NCBI GenBank assembly: GCA_041874725.1 | Contig: CP097466.1 | Location: 496,001-560,000, forward strand | Direction of reading: 5' to 3' | DNA from: Duganella sp. BuS-21 | GTDB taxonomy: Bacteria; Pseudomonadota; Gammaproteobacteria; Burkholderiales; Burkholderiaceae_D | Length of the DNA: 64,000 nt | Shown here: one piece after another, positions 33,301-39,589 of the stretch | How the letters are laid out: the number at the start of each line of letters is the position of its first letter | Numbering within the stretch: the stretch's first letter is position 1 | Position numbers and translations under genes: made by a program | The notes under the pieces: model-generated | What the model was told of the DNA's origin: nothing | Databases searched by the model: none | What the model saw: only the letters and a program-made list of their open reading frames with translations

Positions 33301-35822
33301 AGTACAGTGGGTTCGACACAACGCTTACCAATCCGCTTGGACAGAAACGCAAAGACACACGCAACGTCATCGGGAAAGTGGTGCAGGTACTGGATGCGAA
33401 CAACAAACTGACAAAGTTTGACTATGACCCATTTGGAAATCTGAAGCAGACCACAGATCCGTTGGGCAATTTGATTAAGGTGACATATGACCGTTTGGGT
33501 CGTAAGACTGACCTCGATGATCCAGACTTGGGGTTGATTCATTACGACATCGATCCCCTGGGACGCACGTATAAGCAGAGCAATCCAGAGCTGGTCAAAG
33601 GCGGAAAATTCGTAGCAATGGGTTATGACTTATTGGATCGAATGACGTCTCGACTCGAGCCCGAGATGAACAGTTATTGGGTCTATGCAACCAAGGATGC
33701 GAATGGTGCCAAGTCTTCCAAGCTAGGAAAGCTGGTCGAGGCTTATATCGGTACGCCTACCAACAAGACCTACAGTCGTACACACAACTATGATGCGCTG
33801 GGGCGTCCGACCCTGACAACTCAGTTGCTCAGCGACGGGCCTTACACGAGCAATAGCGATTACGACGCCTGGAGTCGTGTGGTGAGGCAGACCTATCGCC
33901 GTAATACCGATGCTGCCAAGGTGTTTGATATGCGTTATAACAGCCCAGGCTACCAGTCCCGTATTGAGCACAACGGGATAGCGTTGTCGGAAGTTCAGCT
34001 ACAAGACGCGGCCGACCGTCCGGTAAAAATCGCGCTGGGCAATGGTTTGATTCAAAAGCGTGACTTCAATTCCGACTCCGGTCGACTCGACGGGGGCACA
34101 TTGGCCGGTGCCGATAATAGCTTACGCGTGTCGGAGGGCTACGAGTACGACAAGATTGGCAGCGTTAGAATGCGCTCGCTGAACTGGGACACCGGCGGGT
34201 TTGACGAACGCTTTGAGTACGACGATCTTAATCGTTTGAAAAAGAGCACTCTCGGCACGCAGGTGCAGGATTTCACGTACGACGACATCGGCAATTTGAA
34301 GAGCAAGACCGGGGTGGGTAACTACAATTACCTCCAGTCAGGTGCTGGCGTCAAACGGCCGCATGCGTTGCTAGGTTTTGGTACGGACACTACAAGCTTC
34401 CAATACGACCTTAATGGCAACCAGACCAATGGCGCTGGCCGCACGGCGACTTGGACTACGTTCGACATGCCAAAGACCATCACGAAGGGCGTCTACACGA
34501 GCCAGTTCGTATATGGACCGGAGTATCAGCGTACTTGGCAGGCTCGTGGCGATGGCACTCAGGTCATCTATGCTGGTGCGCAGGAGGTGGAAATAAAAGG
34601 CACGGCCGTCACGGTCAAGACTTACTGGCCGAATGGTCTTGGTGTCGAGATTGATCGCCCGGGGGCAATGTCGACCGAGATGAGCTGGACTTACACGGAC
34701 AACCTGGGCAGCGTCGTAGCGATCACTAACGAGCAAGGTCAGTTCCGCGAGGGGGGAAAGCTAGAGTACGATGCGTGGGGCAAGCGACGTAGTGCTGTAG
34801 ACAATTCCTCCACCAGCGACGCTATTGACGGAGTGGTAGATAATCGCGGCTTTACCGGCCATGAAATGCTGGACCTGCTGGACTTGGTTCACATGAATGG
34901 CCGGGTGTATGACCCTATGAGCGCGAAATTCCTGTCGGGTGATCCATTGATTCAGGATCCGCTGAATGGGCAGAGTTATAATCGCTATAGCTACGTGATG
35001 AATAATCCGACCAACATGACGGACCCGACTGGGTTCTGCGCTACGGGAACGGAACAAACCGGGACTAGAATTTGTGCCAAAGAGGCCACAACTGAGGTTA
35101 GTGATGGAGATGGGAACGTTAAGCTAGTCGCTACGAAAATGCTGACAGCAGGGTTAAAAGCGCTTGGGTTGAAAATTGATAATCATGGTTCCTTTGTTAA
35201 GGATGCCAAAAGCCCAAATTCGGTAACGGGCGCGAATATTCCTGCGGCAAACACATCAACTTGGTGGTCCAACTTCAAAAATGGTTTTTTCCAAGGAGTG
35301 TCAAACGCTTCGCAATCGCGAGGTTATCCTGACGTAACAGATGGAACCGCCGACAAGACTTCGGGCGGATATCTTTTGGGAACCGGAGTAGGTACCGCAT
35401 TTGTTGCTCAAGCGGCGTTTGGTGGGAGGATGCCAGCGCAAGTGGAAGCCATTCCGCAGGTCATTGTTCCGGGATCAAGGGCCGCTCAAGGTGAAGCATT
35501 TGTAATTGGGAATAGTTGGGCAGGTAGAGTTGATTATTCATCGATAGCTAACCCAGCAAATTCTGGGGCAGGCAGAGAATTTACTTTAAGGCAAAAACAG
35601 GAAGCTCTGGCGCTCAATCGCAAAGCTAATGGTGGAGTTGTTAGATCAGATAAGAGTGGAACCATTCTTACTCAACCACAAAAAAGTCAACGTGGGGTAA
35701 CTCCGGATCCTAACGAATGGCAGTTCGATCACATTGACGCTAAGAGCTGTGGCGGGACAAACTGCAGTAGTAATCTTCAAATTCTTTCAAGGAAAGAAAA
35801 TCGTGAAAAATCAGATAATTGA
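24387..35822 (+). CDS. Giant Sec-targeted RHS/SpvB polymorphic toxin with C-terminal HNH nuclease
   Basis: From ATG 24387 the protein has about 3811 residues. A Sec signal ends near PPSFAQ (nt 24492-24560; ATG 24492 is an alternative start, and the open frame extends to TTG 24306). Ig-like modules follow to about 28.2 kb. They include two NBR1-type Ig domains (about 24915-25230 and 27613-27945) and three tandem repeats of about 97 residues (about 26750-27590). Next come an SpvB N-domain (29227-30200), an FG-GAP-like region (LGDFNGDGAPDLLV), YD repeats (32.5-34.4 kb; YDSLGRL, YDPFGNL, YDRLGRK), and the RHS core (GRVYDPMSAKFLSGDPLIQDP...NNPTNMTDPTG, to about 35035). The last 262 residues end in an HNH nuclease: NEWQFDHIDAKSCGGTN..SNLQILSRKENREKSD. 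This suits an exported DNase toxin, with the core enclosing the nuclease. From about 35.05 kb base composition becomes AT-rich. Confidence 0.88.
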   Translation: MQKNTAAIHLFHSSLVAFASLQTLQRCCGLAFARTMWRVVGVAALLLLGANPPSFAQTNGGAVFSQMVPPPSSGTVGSDGLLRVTVGGIVVATDDVWPTQTIMSAELIEGAISHSSTDWTRQMGNDGESAINVNRGFNLPAALGPGTHTLQVKTYTDAGRVGYSPAYTVTVAGTARDGAGYVSWYLPSQVVVGGTYTGQVVMTNTGTTSWASGSYWLGSIGDAVWGITKVDAAGVPPGGQMMFTFNVTAPASAGNYNFRWQMFHNGVAFGTASPVTSVPVIPIPAPTVSLSSTGDGRHYPNGLAIVAFTGTATAGTGATLQSLRLVEGSKIIKESTSVSSFNETLTFTEIGTHNYQLQSTDSRGQVSLSNAIKIYIDGPSPSVALTKPANGAVIILPSGASSANVQITGTGSAAPGYTLTKLELFVDGNPVSTPFTGSINQTVSMTSGSHTILLRATDNSGSAPGTDTASISVTSTGSAVTFSSLALTKTSGVIATGQTLSSGINGYVQASGLSAGDMVNRVELREGSSVLNSMDFPFQMSGDGENPVNVQRNFYNMTGNFGVGAHDIYVRAYTYQGSYGDSPHYTVTVTQNAAIPTVTFTTLPDSSYTVPYGTTAAVSIIGTANDAGGTVARVDILDNGAVVDGVTGNSINKTIQLGANSHKLQLRAQDNDGAYGYSTIANTTVTAIIPDPTVSFTAPTTTTVYSPGATVSVTISGTAVVNGGRTIKSLALYDGTSLIKSVTTSTISMSKAFAPGTYNLKLLITDSGDAKGDAYITLTIIDGYPPIAVSMTAPATGGTYYTSGSTTASVLVTGSASGGTISKIEVLDNGMPGTSVTTGSYSKNVLLTPGVHVLRLAAYNGGSTPTLSQAVTVTVIEGYPPLNVSLTAPVSGTTLYTLSTATTSTVSVTVTGSASGTTVSKIELIDNGVMKTSGTTASFSKSVALSSGNHVLSLRAYDPGGMPTDSASVTITVIAGFPPLDVKITAPVAGASYYTTTTTAPVTVTGSASGGTVSKIELVDNGAPGASVTTASYSKSVALTAGNHVLSLRAYNGGNVPYSSVDVPVKVVQAVTGNAAEVVSQTVPTSMRAGETASITVVLRNLGTTTWTTTSTHKLGAQSPKGDRTWVDTALVRVPASTAFGNTATFTIPITAPSKAGTYTMQWQMQDGDTLFGAPTELVSITVTAGAGPTGSVTAEPNNVRVSGSATASIVFSAKASATTSTGTLKRLELYKDAGDTVGYTLATSVNTTAAAYTWSPSVSLAAGLYQFKLRVIDSASGTIDTDPIVVNVTNSTLLGTLSGVRLDKDKKPQLIGWVCQPSTAQFLNFDLFLDAPTVATGGRLLTSGLANVSTETDDAAVKSSCSTASTSHHFNIDLSPYTAEYAGRALYVSAKAYSGTATVVLPCASNNCTVPGAMRIGIATPVTGDTYVGPASVYMRAVITGATAPFDEVAFSVDDVWTAAVLESPGVYSLTKASVANRAAQYRIHARVRQGNSTVYSAKSLITVSATATTTAVLAAPIAGSTSALGVPIALVADVSGAVSKIKSVKFYAGGNLVATGMNANDGWNRWSAAWSGAAIGTYSIQAKAFDGGGVQLGQTTTVSVSVLDTTTSSKPLPFNINLDALSYSDAGTLPGTLGVGSGGEATYSIDLVTPPGTAGLQPALALNYNSSGTNGIVGLGWSLSGLSSIHRCGKTIAQDAVNGRINFDKGDRLCIDGERLVLVSNAVMSDDAYWADGAVYRTEIDSFMRVSALGSGAGRTFKVEHKDGRTMTFGDPSSTAKARVLGYVTLVDGVRLAQPLVRPDAQSWAVDKILDRSGNSITFHYSQSEATGEHVVDAIRYGANGLQPHAMVKFSYEDRPDSWTRYIDGTRHDLRQRLSHIKTYAGVDMSGEPAAGALVRDYVLTYEISPTSGRSMMKQVAVSAFNAATGATEVMPPTVFDWGKPHPSKTPGFTSRGNWPGAPLLTTHSNSSVGRSANHPDFFAFQDMENHGLTDVLERRVALPFITGYDENLAIAASPLQPGTMRTQYRYFHNNGSGFDQYQYQLNTSEKFVVLDLGDFNGDGAPDLLVATESAGSKICISPLGNGVSGLTSQLITFTCASATDRPSTGANVPGAGAYVVDVVGDGRSAIYGDISATEAKAWLYLQNEKLEDRAPPYAVLPYNEEDRRNSVSDTLQTFVSFNQSIDFVGIGKHADVRWALPYFRPQGMADNGEPIGNPMWVNLTPAITVTDFRKPGTPQLGGVRSYALHEEYPAPYCEYGGTVGGGSYTRCDPAPYRFDAPIGGAVADFSGSGYSNLMFGFVEINKFNSATRADATLCLSTGRELDCGKLPQHSDEQYKVTQAVANFVGDGAPSVLMQETLRGTGTDGVKLVPVPVGPLQMCRLTGMGEAPADVRTTCTPWAGLMLTGPGGDTTAYDQVYFMDLLGTGRTQAVYYHAGKLSNGVWQEDGRWEVFEPVDVAVDGQALDRIHQVTNGLGAKSNVVYSDGLARGAESLTGTVTCAAQGVQCQTDSVVSRRGATDLTTSYPQRVALGAGKVVSRLMQANGVAGQYATSYRYFDPVTDVAGRGALGYGEVVSQDEKTGIVTTTSYSHVWPKKGMMRDTSVATTAGVLLSKTTNSLDFKQFAHPSGQLTYFPYTSKSVVVRRDLDGSDLGTVTVTNQYNDGWGNLSEQEVQHAAGSVVQLTNRTVNTYQPVSGESWLLGLPTRVEITQTNATGSLTRTTAYSYDAQGRPYTETIEPDFPQLRVLTTLDRTPKPGMTAQGLVSKKTQTWRDPVQGVDVTRTSADVTFDTFGRFPLTIRNALDESEERTFDGGTGALLTLNARDGLNTIWTVDGFGRVRAERSHDGNEKRSYLKNCENDCPLGSAVIQITEAYHHKISSDPDDVAGRMGAPRMVYSDSVGHALRKQTWGFDGTVTIAEQRYDSLGRLQETDQPGYGATGTLSIRYGYDELNRIKSSTTHDTGGADLTSTTKYSGFDTTLTNPLGQKRKDTRNVIGKVVQVLDANNKLTKFDYDPFGNLKQTTDPLGNLIKVTYDRLGRKTDLDDPDLGLIHYDIDPLGRTYKQSNPELVKGGKFVAMGYDLLDRMTSRLEPEMNSYWVYATKDANGAKSSKLGKLVEAYIGTPTNKTYSRTHNYDALGRPTLTTQLLSDGPYTSNSDYDAWSRVVRQTYRRNTDAAKVFDMRYNSPGYQSRIEHNGIALSEVQLQDAADRPVKIALGNGLIQKRDFNSDSGRLDGGTLAGADNSLRVSEGYEYDKIGSVRMRSLNWDTGGFDERFEYDDLNRLKKSTLGTQVQDFTYDDIGNLKSKTGVGNYNYLQSGAGVKRPHALLGFGTDTTSFQYDLNGNQTNGAGRTATWTTFDMPKTITKGVYTSQFVYGPEYQRTWQARGDGTQVIYAGAQEVEIKGTAVTVKTYWPNGLGVEIDRPGAMSTEMSWTYTDNLGSVVAITNEQGQFREGGKLEYDAWGKRRSAVDNSSTSDAIDGVVDNRGFTGHEMLDLLDLVHMNGRVYDPMSAKFLSGDPLIQDPLNGQSYNRYSYVMNNPTNMTDPTGFCATGTEQTGTRICAKEATTEVSDGDGNVKLVATKMLTAGLKALGLKIDNHGSFVKDAKSPNSVTGANIPAANTSTWWSNFKNGFFQGVSNASQSRGYPDVTDGTADKTSGGYLLGTGVGTAFVAQAAFGGRMPAQVEAIPQVIVPGSRAAQGEAFVIGNSWAGRVDYSSIANPANSGAGREFTLRQKQEALALNRKANGGVVRSDKSGTILTQPQKSQRGVTPDPNEWQFDHIDAKSCGGTNCSSNLQILSRKENREKSDN

Positions 35823-35830
35823 GGTGAAAA

Positions 35831-36433
35831 ATGTACGAAATACATAAAATTAATGATCTCCCATCGATTTCTGATGTTTTGAAGAGAGCAAAGGGTCTCG
35901 CATTGCTTGATGCGATAATTATGCCAGACTGGAATTTTCGTTATTTTTCATTTAATTCTGCATGGAATTCGGCGGATAAAGAATCAATGGCCTCAATGCG
36001 TGACGGTTCTGGAAGTGAGTATTTCATAATTTTTTCACCAGAAGGAGTTGTCGGAAAGGTCTTAGACGCGAACTTCGATGAAGATGTTTATGATCTTCTG
36101 GAAAAGGTCCCAAATGAATTCAATTCTTTTAAAATCGAAAAAGCATTTAACTTAAAAGAAGCGACTTTCTATTTTTGGAGAGCTAAAAATGATATGATCT
36201 GGAATTCGATTCCGGCAAGTTCTAAATATTATAGTTATTTGAATTTTTTGGCGGGTGGAGTTGAGGTTTACCATAGCTGGGCAGAATCGTATTATGAGAA
36301 ATCTATTGATCTGGAGGCGTTAAAAGAAGCCTTTGAATCACTGGAAATCAATGAGGGGAATTTGCTTCGACTTAATCCTGAGTTGACGATAGAGGATGTC
36401 GTGAGCGATTTAAACGAGATTCTTGGGGATTGA
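35831..36433 (+). CDS. Probable immunity protein for the HNH toxin
   Basis: The 200-residue acidic, soluble protein (no signal peptide or helix anchor) starts 8 bp after the toxin stop with a clear AGGTG Shine-Dalgarno. Its codons are strongly AT-rich like the toxin tip and unlike the rest of the region. The segment MPDWNFRYFSFNSAW...SMRDGSGSEYFIIFSPEGVVGKV resembles proteins often found after RHS tips; I cannot name a family. Small cytoplasmic proteins directly downstream of polymorphic toxins are usually cognate inhibitors, so immunity is the best inference. Confidence 0.72.
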   Translation: MYEIHKINDLPSISDVLKRAKGLALLDAIIMPDWNFRYFSFNSAWNSADKESMASMRDGSGSEYFIIFSPEGVVGKVLDANFDEDVYDLLEKVPNEFNSFKIEKAFNLKEATFYFWRAKNDMIWNSIPASSKYYSYLNFLAGGVEVYHSWAESYYEKSIDLEALKEAFESLEINEGNLLRLNPELTIEDVVSDLNEILGD

Positions 36434-36473
36434 TAGGCAGTGTTTTTATTTACTGGTCTCTCGCTTGCTGGTT

Positions 36474-36527
36474 GCCCGCCTTTGATGGGCTTTCTTCATT
36501 GTGCGCTAATGCTGAGTAGATACTGAC
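36474..36527 (+). repeat. Right-border copy of the 54-bp segment at 14180-14233
   Basis: Same orientation as the left copy, six mismatches by eye, including the terminator-like GCCCGCC...GATGGGC hairpin and TTTCTTC. It follows the immunity gene by about 40 bp and could terminate the toxin-immunity transcript. Confidence 0.7.
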
Positions 36528-36533
36528 TGTTCG

Positions 36534-36541
36534 CTTGCACG
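36534..36541. repeat. Left 8-bp target-site duplication of the IS66 element
   Basis: CTTGCACG lies immediately outside the left terminal GTAAGCGTC and is identical to 39012-39019. Eight bases is the IS66-family duplication length. Confidence 0.92.
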
Positions 36542-36629
36542 GTAAGCGTCTTCCCAGCGCCGTCTGGACTGCCTGACCAGCATCCTCCATGATCGAATCT
36601 TGGCACATTTGTGCCCACAAATTCTGATT

Positions 36630-37014
36630 ATGGACACAAATTTTCAACCGATCATTTCAAAGAACGCACGCGGCCACTATCGCCAGCATCCGCTGGAGTT
36701 CAAACGCGCCTTGGTGGCATTATCGCGCGCGACCACGGCGTCAACGCCAACCAGGTGTTCAGCTGGCGCCGTCTGTATCAGCAAGGCCGCCTCGGTGTGC
36801 CGGCGTTGACGCGCGCCGATGGCTTGTTGCCGGTGGTGCTGGCGCCGTCGGCGCCCGCACCCGCACCCGCACCCGCACCCGCACCAAACAACACCGATGC
36901 CGATGCGACGCCGGCGGCACCATCGTGTTAGAGCTGGGCGAAGTCCGTGTCCGCATCGAAGGCCAGCCCAACGCGGCCACGCTGGCCCAAGTTTTGGATC
37001 GGGTATTGGGATGA
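36630..37014 (+). pseudogene. tnpA: IS66 tnpA, frameshifted
   Basis: ATG 36630 gives MDTNFQPIISKNARGHYRQHPLEFKRALV. Near 36715 the homologous frame changes to the one encoding IIARDHGVNANQVFSWRRLYQQGRLGVPALTRADGLLPVVLA, with the usual segment between them missing (short deletion plus frameshift). Near 36920 it changes again to IVLELGEVRVRIEGQPNAATL...VLG, ending at TGA 37012-37014. Three frames are therefore needed. A (CACCCG)5-like run at about 36857-36887 encodes a Pro-Ala stretch. Broken HTH accessory protein. Confidence 0.85.
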
Positions 37015-37358
37015 TCGGCCTGCCCGCCGGCACCAAGGTGAGACTTTCCGCCGGCACCACCGACATGCGCTCCGGCTTCAATGGCCTGGCTGCCAACGTG
37101 CAAACGGCGCTGGAGGAAGATCCGTTCAGCGACCACGTGTTTGTGTTTCGTGGCCGACGCGGCGACCTGATCAAATTATTGTGGTGGAGCGGCGATGGCC
37201 TGTGCTTGTTGGCCAAGCGGCTTGAGCGCGGTCGCTTCATCTGGCCACAGGCCAGCAACGGTTCGGTGGCGCTGACGCAGGCGCAGCTGTCGATGCTACT
37301 TGAAGGCATAGACTGGCGGCGGCCGGAACGGACCTGGAAACCAACGTCGGCCTTGTAA
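37011..37358 (+). CDS. tnpB: IS66 accessory protein TnpB
   Basis: The 115-residue intact product MIGLPAGTKVRLSAGTTDMR...FRGRRGDLIKLLWWSGDGLCLLAKRLERGRFIWP is the classic TnpB (Orf2) of IS66. ATG overlaps the tnpA stop as ATGA. It is the only undamaged gene of the element. Confidence 0.93.
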   Translation: MIGLPAGTKVRLSAGTTDMRSGFNGLAANVQTALEEDPFSDHVFVFRGRRGDLIKLLWWSGDGLCLLAKRLERGRFIWPQASNGSVALTQAQLSMLLEGIDWRRPERTWKPTSAL

Positions 37359-37387
37359 ACGTTGCAGGGCTCGCGTAAACTTGGCGC

Positions 37388-38929
37388 ATGCTCAGCCCAG
37401 CCGACCTGCCCAACGACGTCGCCGCCTTGAAGGCGCTGCTGCTCGCCCAAGACGAGGTGGTGGAAGGCTTGCGCGAGCAACTGAACACGCGTGCCGTGGA
37501 GATCGAACATCTCAAGCTGCAGATCGCCAAATTGCGGCGCATGCAGTTTGGCCGCAAGTCTGAAAAGCTGGACCATCAGATCGAACAGTTGGAATTACAA
37601 CTGGAAGACCTGCAGGCCGACGAGGCCGAGGCGGCGCGCGAGATGCCGGCGGCCGACCAGGCGCCGCGCAAGAAGTCGGTGCGCCGGCCATTGCCCGATC
37701 ATCTGCCGCGCGACGAGAAGGTCTATGCGCCGACGGGCCATGCCTGCCCGGCCTGTGGAGGCGGCCTGCGCCCGCTGGGCGAGGACGTGGCCGAACAGCT
37801 GGAGTTCGTGCCGGCCAGCTTCCGTGTGATCCGCCATGTACGCCCCAAGCTGGCGTGCGCCTGCTGTGACGCAATCGTCCAGGCGCCGGCTCCGAGCCGA
37901 CCGATCGAACGCGGCATAGCCGGCCCTGGTCTGCTGGCGCACATCCTGGTGGCCAAGTTCGCCGATCATCTGCCGCTGTATCGTCAATCCGTCATCTACG
38001 CCTGCGTAGGCGTCGACCTTGACCGCGCGCTGCTGGCGAGCTGGGTGGGCGCCGCCAGCGCGTTGCTGCGTCCGCTGGTTGATGCGGTTCGATGCCATGT
38101 GCTGGCCGCATCGAAGCTGCATGCCGACGATACCCCGATTCCAGTGCTGGCGCCAGGCAATGGCAAAACCAAGACGGCGCGCTTGTGGACCTATGTGCGT
38201 GACGACCGGCCTTCGGGCGACACCTCGCCGCCGGCGGTCTGGTTTGCCTACACACCCGACCGCAAAGGCATTCATCCACGAACACACCTCGCCAAGTTCG
38301 AGGGCGTGCTGCAAGCCGATGCCTACTCCGGCTTCAACGCCTTGTTCGAAGACAGCACGGTCCACGAAGCGGCCTGTTGGGCGCACGCGCGGCGCAAATT
38401 CCACGATCTGCATGCGGCGTGACCGACGCCGCTGACCACGGAGGCACTGCGCCGAATCGCCGAGCTCTATGTGATCGAGGTCGAGATCCGGGGCAAGCCG
38501 CCCGACGAACGGCGGCAGGTTCGGCAAGCCCGCTCGCGTCCACTGCTCGATGACCTGGAACGCTGGCTGCGCACCACGCTTGACATGCTCTCGCGCAAGT
38601 CCGACACGGCGGCGGCGATCCTGTACGCGCTGAAACTGTGGCCGGCACTGCTGCGCTATGTCGAAGACGGCGCCGTGGAGATTGATAACTCCGCAGCCGA
38701 ATGCGCCTTGCGTGGCGTGGCCATTGGACGCCGCAACTATCTGTTTGCCGGGGCCGACAGCGGCGGCGAGCGCGCAGCCGCGATCTATTCGCTGATCGGC
38801 AAGGCCAAGCTGAACGGTGTCGACCCCGAAGCCTGGTTGCGTCACGTGCTGACGCATATCGCCGATCATCCCGTCAACCGGGTTGATGAATTCTTGCCTT
38901 GGAACTGCAACTTGCCAGCAGCCCTCTGA
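37388..38929 (+). pseudogene. tnpC: IS66 transposase TnpC, interrupted by an in-frame stop
   Basis: ATG 37388 opens a 513-codon frame. The N-terminal coiled coil ([34 protein letters not shown]), zinc-binding CPAC...CACC, and the first two catalytic regions ([27 protein letters not shown]) precede a TGA at 38420-38422 after HDLHAA. The same frame continues with [16 protein letters not shown] and the third catalytic region ([17 protein letters not shown]) to 38929. A single CGA-to-TGA change would explain it. The stop separates the catalytic Glu from the two Asp, so activity would need readthrough. Confidence 0.9.
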
Positions 38930-39011
38930 GATTACGCCGCTTCCCAGCGGTGTGACGCCATCATCAATCAAATTTCCATCGCACTCAAGACGTCGCTGAG
39001 CTGACGCTTAC

Positions 39012-39019
39012 CTTGCACG
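39012..39019. repeat. Right 8-bp target-site duplication of the IS66 element
   Basis: CTTGCACG, identical to 36534-36541, immediately outside the right terminal GACGCTTAC. Confidence 0.92.
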
Positions 39020-39240
39020 CAGAATTGACCCACTCCAATCTCCCGCCTTCCACTGTCTTACAAATGTGGCCGCGCGGTCGTATGACCCTTTATAACCCAA
39101 CTCTTTCAGGTCAAGATGGAGCTGCTTCAAATTGCGCCGCTGCTTACTGGGATTGGTTGTCTCGGCCTTTAGCCAGTCGGATAGCAGCATAGAGTATTTG
39201 TCCAGGCCGCTAGTTGATTGCCTCTCCGCGTAAGGGGCTG
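39020..39240 (-). pseudogene. IS21-family IstA fragment at the right border
   Basis: Minus-strand translation gives SAPYAERQSTSGLDKYSMLL and then PSKQRRNLKQLHLDLKELGYKGSYDRAATFVRQWKAG. It is aligned with the left fragments at PAYPERRGASAIDKYAFQLA...KQRRTLKQIHEDLKELGFEGSYDR. The HTH part and everything after about residue 115 are missing. It is oriented opposite to the left fragments and was split from its outer end by the IS66 insertion. Dead relic. Confidence 0.78.
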
Positions 39241-39288
39241 AGTGGTTTCCGATCGCAGGTAGCGTCCCTCGTTTTGCGAAGCTAAGCG

Positions 39289-39321
39289 AAAAAAAACCGG
39301 GAGCTGCAAGCAGTCCCCGGT
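39289..39321 (-). terminator. Rho-independent terminator (minus strand)
   Basis: ACCGGG (39296-39301) pairs with CCCGGT (39316-39321), with CTGC/GCAG extending the inner stem. Eight A (39289-39296) on the plus strand give the T-tract for leftward transcripts. It ends transcription coming from the right before the island. Confidence 0.75.
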
Positions 39322-39589
39322 AAAAAGGCCAGTTATGGGTTACCAGCCCCACACGGTGTTACCGATTTGAAACTCGTGAGCCGCCTAAGGTAGAGCTAGC
39401 AACCCGAAAATCTCAACTTTTCTGGCGTGAACACCCCAAAATCTCAACTATTGCGCGATTCAGTCTCATCTTTAATGAGACTTTTTCGGCTAAGTCATTG
39501 ATTCAGCTTCCTGGCGATCTCAGCTTTTGTGACAGTCAACGTCCGGCAAAAAGGCCGGCTATGGGCAGCCAGCCCCCCGTTGGACTGGA
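39322..39589. other. Gene-free IS-border and TBDR downstream region
   Basis: No gene is supported. It holds the inverted copy of the 21-bp-type repeat (39455-39474) and two copies of an AATCTCAACT(T/A)TT-like motif at about 39410-39422 and 39440-39452. A small hairpin CCGGC/GCCGG (39543-39547, 39554-39558) just past the receptor stop may help end that transcript. Confidence 0.5.
39455..39474 (-). repeat. Inverted copy of the left-border IS repeat
   Basis: On the minus strand it reads TAAAGATGAGACTGAATCGC, matching 13518-13537 (plus strand) at 19 of 20 positions. Opposite orientation at the two borders suggests inverted element ends around the island. Confidence 0.7.

Larger units (their letters stand above)
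36542..39011 (+). mobile_element. IS66-family insertion sequence (complete ends, decayed genes)
   Basis: The 2470-bp element begins GTAAGCGTC (36542-36550) and ends with its inverse GACGCTTAC (39003-39011). It is flanked by the identical 8-bp sequence CTTGCACG. It carries tnpA, tnpB and tnpC in the standard IS66 order. tnpA has at least two frameshifts and tnpC an in-frame stop, so it is probably immobile. Removing it rejoins an IS21-type relic (GGGTCAATTC...GCAAGCGAACAG on the minus strand), so it inserted after that relic formed. Confidence 0.93.

Noticed and set aside
36857..36887. Hexanucleotide repeat as a phase-variation switch of tnpA
   Set aside because: The unit is six bases, so slippage keeps frame; tnpA is already broken elsewhere.
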